DNA of 64,000 nt from Odiellus spinosus (lineage: Eukaryota > Arthropoda > Arachnida > Opiliones > Phalangiidae): assembly GCA_963920705.1 (NCBI GenBank), contig OY987236.1, positions 13,592,886 to 13,656,885 of the forward strand. Direction: 5' to 3'. Shown in pieces: positions 1-11,749 of the stretch. Both the position numbers and the translations under genes were made by a program. Position 1 is the stretch's first letter. Each line of letters starts with the position of its first letter. The notes beneath the pieces are model-generated. The model ran no database searches. It was not told the origin of the DNA and saw only the letters and a program-made list of their open reading frames with translations.

Positions 1-825
1 GATGGTGGCTGGATTATTTTTACTATTTTTAGATCATACTAAGTTTCTTATTCCTAAAGTTATGGGTAGTAGACCTTTAAACACTCTGAGAACGCGGTAT
101 GAGAAGGAAAACGCTTTGAAAAAAAGGAAAAAATAGAAAATCGAATGTTCGTTTCTCGACGATTCCCAAATAACGCCCAGCAAAAGTGAACAATATTATA
201 AAATAAAAAATAGGGAGGTATATACTTCGGATCAAAAATAAAGAAGTATATATGTACTAGAAAAAAAATTATAGGAGGAGTTCTTAAGAAAGAGTCAGTT
301 CGAATTTTTTTCCGCTAAAATAAAAGCGTATAAAGATTGAATTCTTTGGAAAATATTGTAAGGCCTCTTAGCCTCTTAAAGGTTTTTTCTTTTCTTCAAT
401 GGGTTGAAGGATATTTTTCCTTTCTTTTATAAGATTTCTTTGACCCAAAGGGATGAATTTGATAAAAGGATGGAGATAAATTATTTTAAAAGGAGATTGA
501 ACCTGGAAAGTCACTTGGATTTTTAATTCAACCATATTCTAGAGTGTTTAAGGCTTTTTTAATTATGCTGAACTCTGAACTCTATATAACCTTGTCTAGA
601 TTATTTAAAACTAACCTAAAAATGGAATGTTCTAAACTAAAAGTTGAGGACTAAATAAATTATTTCGCCTAAATAAGAACCCACTTTCGACCTTGGTTTT
701 TGGTTTATGTTGGGCTAATTACGTTAAATTACGTTGGTTTTTAATGCTTCTTCGTACTCATAAATATGCAAAATATATGTAATGCATTATAAATGTTAAA
801 ATCTTTGGATTTTATTTAAAGGGAA

Positions 826-1115
826 ACTCGGAGCTAAAAAGATAACAACTTTTGAATTTATTTTCGGAATTACTATGCCAAAAAACGTATTTGAGATGTC
901 CAACGTCTTAGGCATCAAACTCAGGCCTGTTCTTTAATGTTAAGACACTGTTGAAGGCTGAATAATATGATTAGTCCGAATGTATATTTGCTTTTATAGA
1001 AATTTCACCAAACTTCGGAATTTAAATTAAATTAAAAATTATGAAAATATTCTCGGATACGTTTTTTGTCACGTTGATTCCCAAAATAAATTCCAAAGCT
1101 GTTTCCCTTTGAATA
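826..1115. repeat. Family M foldback repeat, copy 1
   Basis: GAGCTAAAAAGATAACAAC and TTGAATTTATTTTCGGAATT at one end are answered by GATTCCCAAAATAAATTCCA and AAGCTGTTTCCC at the other. The middle has TGTTGAAGGCTGAATAATAT. Confidence 0.7.
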
Positions 1116-1249
1116 AATTCTATCTCAATTTGTAATGAATATAATCCAATGCATCGAGTAGATCATAGGAACATTTTGTCTGAATATAATTTCTCCTTCC
1201 AGTGAACGTGGATATTTTTGTCACGTATTAGGGGGTTTTTGTCTCTTAA

Positions 1250-1394
1250 AGACCTAGGATTACTTCTGCCTGTCACCCTGGAAACAACCTCGCCCTCCAT
1301 GCTTTCTCTAGCCTTGCTACCCAATAGGAAGCTCAGTTGGTGAGCCCACTTCCAGTGAAACAGGCAGGTGACAGGCAGAAGAAATCCTAGGCCT
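1250..1394. repeat. Small foldback repeat S
   Basis: GACCTAGGATTACTTCTGCC and its complement (GGCAGAAGAAATCCTAGGCC) enclose about 100 bp. A CAGGCAGGTGACAGGCAG block partly duplicates the arm. Confidence 0.75.
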
Positions 1395-1395
1395 T

Positions 1396-2029
1396 TTTCA
1401 GGGAGATTTTGAATATATTTTTCCCCTAAATAGGGTGATTTTTGTTTTTTATTACAGGATTTTGGGGTATTTATATTTATTATACTTGCTTGGAGTTATT
1501 TTTACATACGTGCGTGACACTATCTCTTTTGTCAAACTAATTCAAATTTAGTATATTTCCTAGTCTATAATATTTGTTTTGCATCTTATATCATCAAAAC
1601 GGGTTATAAAAATATTTAAATTAGAAATAAATCGGAAATAGGAATTTATGGAAAGTATTTTTTCTTGTAAAAGCAAATTATATTTTCGGTGGTCGGAAAT
1701 AAGCGCGGTATATTGGATAAAATAGGTTTATTTTTCTACAAAAGTTTTAGTTTCCGGTATGAGAGGGAATAAAAATGAGGTTACTAGATCAAATTAGTAC
1801 ATATAGTCTACGTAAATATATTACCCGTTTATAAAATCCATCACAATATCCGTTCTGATTTGCTTTTTCAAGGAAATACCAAATCTTTCTCATACAAAAT
1901 TCATTTTATAATAAAAATATAGCTTTGTTTTAGCACTTCTAAAATGTGCTTATATACCAAATTTGGGTATTATTTCAAGAAACAGCACTTTTAATGAGTG
2001 ATTAATGAATTATTACATATAGAAAAAAA
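1396..2029. other. AT-rich DNA, no feature recognised
   Basis: No coding-like frame, transposon terminus or array was seen. The 825 bp at the window start are likewise featureless. Confidence 0.5.
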
Positions 2030-2400
2030 ACTACCGTGACAGTAAAAGTTAATTTTATAATCGCCATTTTCAACTTTTCCATTGCCCACAATACTACTTC
2101 ATCACTCTTGTCGCATATGGCTATTGTAGAGCCTACTGTTGCCTCTCATGCGTTTTCTGGCACGTGATAAGTTAAATTTCTAGCGTAAAAGAACTTAATT
2201 CAGAAAGTTCTACCTTTCGTATCGACGTTAATTAGATTCCAGAAAAACAATTACATATTAATTTTTGACATATTTATTTTGAAGTTTTCTTAATATTGCT
2301 TTAACTCTTTTGAATATGGCGTTTTAATAGTATGATAAAACTAAAAATATGATCCTTAGGCATTAGAAAAAATGGTGACAACCTCACTTTCCTTAAACAT
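2030..2400 (-). repeat. Family J-related degenerate repeat
   Basis: Contains TTGTAGAGCCTACTGTTG, CGTTTTCTGGCACGTGATAA and GGTGACAACCTCACTTTCC, matching family J core and terminus with many differences. Confidence 0.6.
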
Positions 2401-3146
2401 AGATTCCAATCAGCGAATGGAAATTCAGTGTTAGCCGCCCTTTGATCCTTTTTCGTTCAAAAATGGGAAACGTTTTGGGGCGGATTATTACGCAATCTTC
2501 AAAACTCTTAGGAATAAGTTGTTACTATAGTATTAAAGAGAAGTTGATAAGTTGTACTATTTTTCTATACCTCTACAACATTATGTATCAATCCTCATCA
2601 GTTTCCTCGATATATCCAACACATCATTTCCAATGGAAAGCTCTTTAGTTCTTTTATATATATCTAACCTTTTCTACTTTCTCTTTTCAATGACTGTATC
2701 CATACAGTGAATTCCACATTGATTTAATACCACCGCGAAGCTTTACTATAGCGGTTACTTCTGACTGGTTTATTTAGTCTTAAGAGTTATGATTTAAAGT
2801 AACCCTGTCTCAATTTTTGTCGAAGATCTATACCGTACATGGATTTATTTATTTAGTATTAATTTTTTTTTTTCCATAATATTAGAAATATAGTTTATGC
2901 TCTTTTTAGAGTGCTAAACCGTGTTGACAATAATTTTTTGGTGAAAAATAAATACTATGTGGCGCTGGAACTCGTCCTACAGTGATTACATAATTCAATA
3001 CGTATTTAGCATTGCTAAAGACTGTAGCCCGATACGTAATCGCGTAGGCCTTGTACATATTTTAAAATTTCATTGAACTACAAGAAAATGGTTGTATGAT
3101 TTTTCTGGATAAGGTACTTTCAGGAGAGAGAAATCACGCTAAAAAT

Positions 3147-3323
3147 TAGAGGTCAGGGTTTGGATAAGATTTTTTTTTGTTTTATCTTTATTCATATTTT
3201 GAAATTATCCACGGGAAGTCTATGATAAATGCAATGTAATCGCGAATAATTAACCGATTATTTGTTATGATTAACTGATTAACCAAATATTTGTGGATAA
3301 TCTTGTTCAAACCCCGACCTCTA
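3147..3323. mobile_element. Family C hAT-like MITE, copy 1
   Basis: Diverged near-palindromic copy with termini TAGAGGTCAGGGTTTGGA and its complement. It is flanked by a perfect 8-bp target duplication CTAAAAAT (3139-3146 and 3324-3331). TAGAG termini and 8-bp duplications are hallmarks of the hAT superfamily. There is no coding capacity. Confidence 0.9.
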
Positions 3324-3417
3324 CTAAAAATTATATCACGTGTCAGAATGCACGAGAATCAATTGTATTAGTCGACACGCGACCTTTATAACGTTGAATA
3401 ATTTTGGAATTATTTAA

Positions 3418-3734
3418 AAGTTATCCGGAAAATAGACTTAGCTGGATTCATGGAGATCCTGAATTTCTTCGCGTTGATGGGTCAGCGACCAATTCAGTGT
3501 TATTGTAAGTCTCATAGAGATCTTGCCTTAATGATGATTGGTTGCTGACTTATCAATTTCTTAGAAATTCAGGATCTCATTGAATCTCGCTAAGCCTATT
3601 TTCCTGGTAAATTTTAAATTTATTTCAAGTTTAATATTTCTTTGTAAAAGGTTTACTAGTGGACTAGGCGTATTTAAACGATAACGAATCGATAAGAAAA
3701 TCACTTGTTTTTAAGTTGCAATTCATCCCTTTAA
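3418..3734. mobile_element. Family D element, left end truncated
   Basis: Contains TTATCCGGAAAATAGACTTA, TAGCTGGATTCATGGAGATC and the opposing ATTGAATCTCGCTAAGCC, and ends GTTGCAATTCATCCCTTTAA, the family right terminus. Confidence 0.8.
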
Positions 3735-4391
3735 TTAACAACTTAACTTAGGCCGTAAAATCGTTGTCATGCTACCTAACTATAAAATGGCCCAAGGCAC
3801 ATCTTGTTTATGTTTATACGGCTATGATTCGTCCTTTAATCTAAACTTTTAACCCCCTTCATCCTCCATAGTTTCGTTTTCTTTCAGTTCTTTGACCAAA
3901 AGTGGAAAAGGGCCTTTTCTATTTTTGAAAGAAACTATGCCTTATTCCATTCTATGTAGCTATATATACTTATCTTCAATACGAGTTGACTTAATGATTA
4001 AAGCTGAGGCGTAAAGATACATAATATTAAACCTCATAGATAAAAAGTATATACGATTCTTCTCATCGCGCAACAGTATAAAACAAAGATTCTATTTCAT
4101 TTAATGTGTATTTTTTTTCTTTTTATTTTTGGGCTCTCAGAGATGAAACTAAGTTATGATAGGACGAAGAAGGTTCGGGTATCTTCGGATTTGCGGTTAT
4201 TTATTGTGCGTGACTTTTTCAACATATCTCTTTTTTTTTCCTTTCAATTACAGCTCGCAGGATTTTTGTTTTATCTGAAATATTTTTTTCCAATCAGTTT
4301 GACTATTTTTTTCTTTCTCGTCGGCGTCTTTGTGTGTTCAGACTTAAGAGTTTAAAGTATAAACATATATTTTTCTTTGATTGCACTGTCC

Positions 4392-4571
4392 TAGAGATCG
4401 GGGTTTGGACAAGAAAATTTCTGATTATTTTATCTTTATTCATAACTTAAAATTTTTCGAGGAAAGTCTATGATAAATCCAATGTAATCGCGAATAATTT
4501 TCCGATTATTTTTTTATGATTAACTGATTAACTGATAGTTGTGGATTATTTTGTCCAAACCCCAATCTCTA
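4392..4571 (-). mobile_element. Family C hAT-like MITE, copy 2
   Basis: Terminus TAGAGATCGGGGTTTGGACA and its complement, 180 bp. A perfect 8-bp target duplication CACTGTCC lies at 4384-4391 and 4572-4579. The interior carries the family's GATTAACTGATTAACTGAT repeat. Orientation is opposite to copy 3. Confidence 0.93.
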
Positions 4572-4872
4572 CACTGTCCAGACTATGCTATGTTTGGTAT
4601 TTGGTTTAAACTTACGCTGTCCCATATTTTTCATAGAGTAATTCCCACAAATTAACTTCAAAACTAATTTGACTATGGTCGCTTGACTATTTTAAAGACA
4701 ATAGGTAATTCTCGCATGTTTTGACTAGAATTCTAAATCATTAATATCATGGTAATTTACGCGGTAAATTGATCTGGTAAAATGGCTAAAATGGGAATTT
4801 TTAATTAAAATTTATGGATTAAAAGTGAATAAATTTCTAAAATAGGTCGAAGTAAATTACACATTTAGAACT

Positions 4873-5287
4873 TTAAGGGAGATTGCAACCTAACCTAATC
4901 GATTCCTAATTGTTTAATTGACCCTAATCCACCAGTAATAATATTTACAACCAAATATTAAACTAGAAATAAATTTAAAACTTACCCGGAAAATAGGCTT
5001 AGCTGGATTCATTGAGATCCTGAATTTCTTCCCATTGAAAGGTCATCCATCGACCAATGAGAAAAGGACGGTCGTTTAGGCGAGATCTCCTTGAAACTTC
5101 CAATAAAATTCGATTTGTCGCTGCCCCTTGATTGTGAAGAGATTCAGGATCACTATGAATTCAGCTAAGCCTACTTTACGGATAAGAATTTCTTTGATTT
5201 CTAATTTTTGTTTAATTTATTTTACTGGTGATTAGGCCTATTTAAACAATAAGGAATCGGAAAAAAGAGGTTACATTCTCCCTTTAA
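4873..5287. mobile_element. Family D foldback element with TTAA flanks, full copy
   Basis: Terminus TTAAGGGAGATTGCAACCT is answered by AGGTTACATTCTCCCTTTAA at the right end. Inner palindromic blocks include CTTAGCTGGATTCATTGAGA, GAATTCAGCTAAGCC, CCTAATCCACCAGTAA and its complement. TTAA at both ends fits piggyBac- or Kolobok-type target use. 415 bp, no coding capacity. Confidence 0.82.
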
Positions 5288-5309
5288 GTACACCAACCTA
5301 TAAAGGGTA

Positions 5310-5455
5310 TCGTCCCAATTGATCGACTTTTAAGTGATCGAAACCAGTTTTTTGGATTAAATGATCGAAATATTTAGGTTAGGTTAGGTTAGGTTAGGTT
5401 AGTTTTTTAACTCAATCGATCATATGAAATTCGATCATTTCGACCCAAATCCCTA
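5310..5455 (+). repeat. GATCGA repeat stretch enclosing TTAGG repeats
   Basis: Contains TTGATCGACTTTTAAGTGAT, AATGATCGAAATATTTAGG and inverted TCGATCATATGAAATTCGAT blocks around the TTAGG run. Confidence 0.7.
5374..5402 (+). repeat. Interstitial (TTAGG)n, about six units
   Basis: Five perfect TTAGG units and a sixth partial one. TTAGG is the ancestral arthropod telomere repeat. The run is short and internal, so it is not a chromosome end. Confidence 0.9.
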
Positions 5456-7544
5456 TAAAGCCACAATAAGTTAAGTTATAAAGCTTGACTATATCTTTAC
5501 GTGTAATATGGGTCCTATAGCCTCACCAAGTAACTAGGAATATTTTTTATAGACTTGAAATAAAATTCAGCACATAACTGATTTTCAGAAAAACCAATCG
5601 TAAATGGTGTTTAGTCTACATTTTTTTAAGAGCTGCTATAAATTTTATTTTCGGTATCTTATCAGAAAAAAAAAAATCTTCCTTTAGAGTATGAATAGCC
5701 CTTTCTTTTTTCTTATAAAATAACACATGGACAGTCTTATCCAATAAATTGCAGTCAAAATTATATTTAGACCGAAAACGATTCTCAAAACAGTGTTCCC
5801 AACGTTCTTTCAACCAATTTTAAAGAATATTGAATTTATTTTTCGTTTTGTTGTTGGGGTGGGGGAACGACAAGCCCATTCACCGGTGACATATACGTTC
5901 ACAAGTGGTTTGTACAATTACAACGCGCTTTTCAAGGAATTTAGTAAACTAAGAACGTTTTAACTAAAGCTCAGAATCGGGTAATGAATAACTTTTTTCA
6001 GATATTTATATAAACTGTAAAACTATATAAACAGACGTATTTTAAGTTTTTCATTCAGTTGACGGTCTCATGTGTATTTAGTTCCTTTTAGTTGCCATGT
6101 TCCTCGTATGCAGCGACATTTTAGCAATTCTATTTTACTTTACTATCTGGTACCCGAAGGTTGAAACCTTGTTGAACCATTTGTGTGTAGCTTTCGTTTG
6201 CGGAGCCCATTGTGACACGCGAGCAAGGCACACATCTTTAAATATTTTTCACAGTGTATCCAAGGAGAATTCGTAGTTATATATATTTTAATTGTCCAAT
6301 AGCTCTGATCTTTCAATCGTTTCGTATTGACCCTGTGTTTCTTTATTCGGGTTGGTAAAAGAGCAAGAAAGGCAACAATACAGGAACTTTGGTCAGAAAC
6401 TCGTTACACAACTCCAGCTTTATGAACATAGGCCTACATATTGTTCTCCTTCATCTATTATCATCTTCTGATAATACTTGTGGTGCGTGTAGTCAATTGC
6501 ACGCGTTCTGGCTTCCTTGACAAGTCCCAAACCGAGTCTTTTTCGGTTTCCGACGTGTCTCCGCGGAATCGTCAGTCTCGGCTGGCAGAGTTTTTAGTAA
6601 AGCGGAACCCCATGGTCCCTCGAGTGTTGGACTTTACTTTCAACCTTGTTATAGCTAGCCTAGCAATATAAAGAAAAATATACCGAAGCAAAAAAAAAAA
6701 AAAAAAAAAAAAAAAACTTTTGAGGATGATGGGGGTAAAAGCCGAAGAGAGGAAGATTCCCGCATCCAAACTTCCTAAGAAGGATCAAGTTGCCTTAGCC
6801 TTCCTAAACCGACCGGGGAAAATCTTCTGGACTTCGAGTTATGTTCGAGAAGTGTTTGCAATATGGCGGGAAATTAGCGCGGAATGATACGTAATGTTCG
6901 TTTACGTTAGCTAAATCAGTAACCGTTGTCAATTTTTCTTGATTCATCGGTATAAAATACTGCCGTATTAGGTCCCACGTGACTCATATCCGAAGTCAAA
7001 GCTATATACTCTTAAGTTATATATTGAGTAACAATCTTTGAAGGGTTATAAATTATAATAGAAAAAAATTGTTTATCGATGGGAATGTAATGTCTTTCCA
7101 AGGTTGTAGTTTAGTATAATTTACACTGGCTTACTGTTAGGTGATTCAAGATTATACAACCTTAAAATAGACCTTATTTTTCATTTTCAAAACCTGTTTT
7201 TACGGTTTGAATTTCAGTCTTATCAAGGCTGTAATTGTGTCATGAGTATAGGATACTTATTTGTGTTGGAGAAGGGAGCCAAACGCGAAAGATGTTTTCA
7301 AATATTTCTAGTTCAGGATTATTTTCATGTTTAAAGGACTGCGTGACTATCTTTATATATGTATATACCCTTGAGTTTGGCTTAAAACTTTTAGATTCCT
7401 TTAGATTATTATGTGGAGCTGGTTTAAAGGTAGATTGAAGTTTGATGACAAGACATAGTTCTTACTAACCTGGATATACCAGGGAATTTAAACGCTGACA
7501 ATTATCAGAGTACTTGGGCATCAACTTCTGGGTAATGACACTAA
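5456..7544. other. Unassigned DNA apart from the poly(A)-linked fragment
   Basis: Apart from the possible retrocopy at 6441-6716, nothing could be assigned. The stretch 6180-6900 is somewhat richer in G and C. Confidence 0.4.
6441..6716 (+). pseudogene. Possible retrocopy or SINE-like fragment ending in a poly(A) of 27
   Basis: A frame (first codon TTG at 6441) with relatively G/C-rich codons, including KSQTESFSVSDVSPRNRQSR, ends with TAA at 6671. An uninterrupted run of 27 A starts 18 bp later (6690-6716). An open frame, short 3' tail and poly(A) suggest a reverse-transcribed transcript. No target duplication or protein family was recognised, so a plain microsatellite next to a chance frame is possible. 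Confidence 0.25.
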
Positions 7545-7813
7545 AGCCGCGTTATAGTCGATTTAAATAATTTAAAAACGTTTCTTTGTGGTCGTGTGAA
7601 TGGGAAACCGTTTTTTCTAGAATCGATTTGAATCAGTTTCTCGAAGTTGCTTCGGGAACCATTGTCAAACCAATTCGGTTGCAACAAACGATACAGATGA
7701 AACTATAATCGATTTATGAAGATCGTTGGCTCCTAAAACGATTCCGGTGATATAAATATCGATTTGATTTTACCGTATCATATCGTCATGAAAACGCAAA
7801 TGTGACAGTGGCT
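7545..7813 (+). mobile_element. Family A MITE, degraded copy
   Basis: Retains the AGCCGCGTT start, GGGAAACCGTTTTTTCTAGAA and GCTTCGGGAACCATTGTCAA blocks and an AATGTGACAGTGGCTT end. It is the most diverged copy in the window. No coding capacity. Confidence 0.75.
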
Positions 7814-7814
7814 T

Positions 7815-9249
7815 TTGTAGATACTATTTTAATTTGTAGTTTTTTATTTCGCTTTTTCAAAACATTTGGGATATCTTAAAATATCAGGGAATATTAATTT
7901 TTATCGATTTTTTTTTCCTTAAGAATTAAAATAGCAAAATGATATTAATTTATTAATTCTCAGTAAATTGAACGTAGAGATATTGGCAAAGTTGAAAGAA
8001 TTACAAGTCCCAACGTGTTACGTGCTGAAATGTGTATTTTATTTTGACAGAAACGCGCTAGGAATTTATTATGATTATTTAGAAGCAGAGTGCGTTCCAA
8101 AAATTGTATTTCCCGGATTTTCTGGGATTGCGTTTGAAACTTGGTATAAAACTTTCAAGTTATAAGTAAACTCCATCATCTTTTTGAGTTAGAAACGTGT
8201 TTTCGACCAGTCAGCCGAAAGCTTAAATGTATTATGTATAAGCTCAAACTTAGGATAAGGTGTTATTACAGTAGAGGTCTTGGCATAAATGATAAGAGCT
8301 GTGGCGAATTGATACGAAATGTTAAACATCATAGTAAAAAAGTAGTCGTAGCCAGCTGCCCTTGAACACGAGTATTTTGAATTAGAGCGAAACTAGTATG
8401 AAGTTCTTTTCTGGTGGTAAAATTCTAATAAGAGAAATGTAAGAGTAACTCCAATCTATAGAGTTACTACTTACTAGTTTAATAAATTGGACTCTCACGC
8501 ATTCCGGTCATTATGGTTGCTTTCGTGCGGTCATTTTATTGAAAGTACTTAAGCCAGGAAGTCCTGACATTTATTTTAAACTTATTATTCGTTAATAACG
8601 TTTTACGCGCATTCTACGTCATCAAGCGGAGAAAATTAATAGATTTTAAGTTTTGACGCTCCTATTGAACTCGTCAACCCAGACGTGTAAAATTTTGAAT
8701 ATTGTTTTTCATATTATGAAAAAAAAAAAAACTAAAAATATAATCCCATAAGCTGTTGGATTAAATTTTGACAGCACCACTTTGAATTTGAATTGTAAGT
8801 GGATTAACTTGAAATAATTTATAGTAATTGATTTATCATTTAAATATTTTATTCCTTTACTGAGAAAATTGACCCGTTTTAAATTTAAAATGTTTAATTT
8901 GAAGTTTATATATAAAATCTGTCTGGGAATTTCCTAACCTATAGAATATTTACTTAAAAAGTTAAAATATAAGTGGATTTACTGAGCCTTATAAATTAAT
9001 CCACTTATACGCATTTGATAAAAACGACTAAATATTAACATTACAAGGTTTACAGGTGCTGAAAAAATTTTGTTTAGGCTATACTGTATGCAAATAACCT
9101 TTAAATAAATTAATCTGTTGAGTTCTTAAGCTGTTAAAAAAAAGAAACAAGATGGTCTGCGTGGGAGCCATGTAGTTACGCAACGTTACGACTTGTTTTC
9201 GCGGCTTAAGTTCTTAGTTTAAACCACGCCCGAAGTTCATTTTTTCTAG
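7815..9249. other. AT-rich DNA with J-like remnants
   Basis: Around 8520-8640 there are faint family J resemblances (GAAAGTACTTAAGCCAGGAA). The 7968-8165 frame starts at TTG and has no recognisable motif. Confidence 0.4.
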
Positions 9250-9935
9250 TCCATGAGACTAAATGATTTTCTGTCTGGCTCTAGCTTTAGTATCCCTTCT
9301 CCATGAATTTCCATCTGGCTCTCCCTTTATTCTCCCTAGTCCATGAATTTCCGTCTGGCTCTCCCTTTATTCTCCCTACTCCATGAATTTCCGTCTGGTT
9401 CTCCCTCTATTATCCCTACTCCATAAATTTCCGTCTGGTTCTCCCTCTATTATCCCTACTCCATAAATTTCCGTCTGGTTCTCCCTCTATTATCCCTACT
9501 CCATGAATTTCCATCTGGCTCTCCCTCTATTATCCCTACTCCATGAATTTCCCTCTGGCTCTCCCTCTATTTTCCCTACTCCATGAATTTCCGTCCGGCT
9601 CTCCCTCTATTTTCCCTACTCCATGAATTTCCGTCCGGCTCTCCCTCTATTATCCCTACTCCATGAATTTCCGTTTTGCTCTCCTTTTATTATCCCTACT
9701 CCATGAATTTCCGTCTGGCTCTCCTTTTATTATCCCTACTCCATGAATTTCCGTTTTTGTCTTCTTTAATTATCCCTACTCCATGAATTTCCGTTTTTCT
9801 CTCCTTTAATTATCCTTATTCCATGAATTTCCGTTAGCTCTCACTCTATTATCCCTACTCCATGAATTTCCGCCGAACTCTCCTTTTATTATCCCTACTC
9901 CATGAATTTCCGTCTGGATCTCCTTTTATTCTAAC
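9250..9935 (+). repeat. Minisatellite T1, 40-bp unit, about 17 copies
   Basis: The unit is CCATGAATTTCCGTCTGGCT followed by CTCCCTCTATTATCCCTACT. Units diverge at the edges and are most alike around 9390-9660. No open frame of note crosses it. Confidence 0.95.
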
Positions 9936-10409
9936 TCTGTGGTTTAACGTCAGCCTCTCGTTTTATTATTAAGCCATGAATTTTCGATAAAGCAACCTTT
10001 CTGGTATTCACGAACGCTATAGTGACTAGTTTTGCGTAACTGAAAAAGGGAGAAAACGGATGTCGAAAATTGTAACCAAATGGCATCAAAATTAGCATAA
10101 GCCTCATTGGTATGCAGTGTTATACAATGATATTCTAATTTTCAACGCTAAAAACCTTGTTTGTGACGGTCGTTCTAAATTGTTACAACAATTTGTGTGT
10201 CGGAATAAATTGATAGTTTTTCTTTACCATCTATAGTCCTAGAGTTTAAGAGATGTTTTTCCTTGCTAAATGCATTCATTCATGGGCGAATTATACCAAA
10301 TAGAGATCTTTGCGGGACAAACCCGTTAGAACTAAACTCATACATAAACGTTTTGAACTATACTGCCAAAATAAACTAAGGAGTTCATAATTTAGTTTGA
10401 ACTCAATGT

Positions 10410-10695
10410 ATAGTCCTGGTCGATTTGCCGGAAATGGGCCCTTGTCTCATAGCCGCGCCGCCATCTTTTTGTAGTAACAGGCTGCCAGACTATTTCTAAT
10501 TTTATTTCCCACAAACCAAATTCAAGATGTTAGTCCAACGCTTCCTATATGATAAAGTATAGGAGGCGTTGGCTAGTCTGTAGCTATTTTCACACTACAA
10601 AAAGATGGCGAACGATCACGTGACAAAAAGTTTTCTCCGCCAAAATTTTCGCGAGGTTCTCTAGACTTCCGGTTTTGGAAATCGACCAGGACTAT
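10410..10695. mobile_element. Short inverted-repeat element O
   Basis: Perfect 17-bp inverted termini ATAGTCCTGGTCGATTT with inner inverted blocks GCCATCTTTTTGTAGT and ACTACAAAAAGATGGC. 286 bp. The middle contains TGATAAAGTATAGGAGGCGT. The flanks give no clear duplication. Confidence 0.8.
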
Positions 10696-10796
10696 TATCA
10701 AAGCTGAACTCATAATTTTACTCGTAGTTATTAACAACCCCTACACTCTTGAAAAATGCAAAGTTTTTCATGATAAGTGGACCATTTAGAGATCGG

Positions 10797-10974
10797 GGTT
10801 TGGACAAAATAATCCACAACTATCAGTTAATCAGTTAATCAGTTAATCATAAAAAAATAATCGGAAAATTATTCGCGATTACATTGGATTTATCATAGAC
10901 TTTCCTCGAAAAATTTTAATTTATGAATAAAGTTAAAATAATCAGAAATTTTCTTATCCAAACCCCGATCTCTA
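10797..10974 (+). mobile_element. Family C hAT-like MITE, copy 3
   Basis: Well-preserved 178-bp copy with TAGAGATCGGGG termini. Flanks GGACCATT and GGGCCATT are a 7/8 matching target duplication. The centre holds three ATCAGTTA repeats. Confidence 0.92.
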
Positions 10975-11749
10975 GGGCCATTTGACTTTGCATTGATAGC
11001 GAAAAATTACATTTACAATTACGATTAACTATTGAAAAATACGCTTGTAGACAATTTTAAACGTTAAATTTTGACCTCTTTTAGCTATTTGTTTACTTAT
11101 AATCCAATAAGCTACTGTTATGGTAATTTCACCAGAGTCAAACGTAAATTACTGGTTAATACAGTGCTGATATATTAACTTTGAATTTTCCAATCGTTGT
11201 CGGTTTCGGTATATTTCGCCCATATTCAACTAGACTAAAAAAAGCCAAGGTTGTAAAGACTCGAAGCTGCAAATTAAATTCCATTTCCTGTCTCGTATAT
11301 GGGATGAGGAGAACGTGGATAGTTCTATTTTCAGACTCAAGTCTAAGACCTTCTTTATCATGGATTATAAACCTATTTTTCCAATAAAAGGATTTTACTT
11401 TTTTTTTTTTTTTTTTCAATGCTGAGATTGAGAGAGGACTTGAAAGCTTATTCTTGGAATTTTGCTTTTTGGCTTTTCACAAATCCTGTTACTGTTTTTC
11501 GCGGAAAAAATAAAATGAGAAATTGTCGCTATGCCAATTTCTCTTCCAATGATAAGTTTTTTAACGCTGAATCGGAAGCTAGAATATATTTGAAGTTCAG
11601 CTAGCTGGTTTCAAAGAAAGGGCCAGAAAAAATAGAGTAAAATAATTAATTTGATCTTGTAAGAATAAGAAAGGCCAGATTTTAATTCCAAAATAAATTT
11701 AGGATTTTTTTTCTCGTCTCTTTATGATATTGGCTACACGTATACCGAA

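Noticed and set aside
5374-5402. Chromosome end
   Set aside because: Only about six TTAGG units, embedded in other repeats with 58 kb following.
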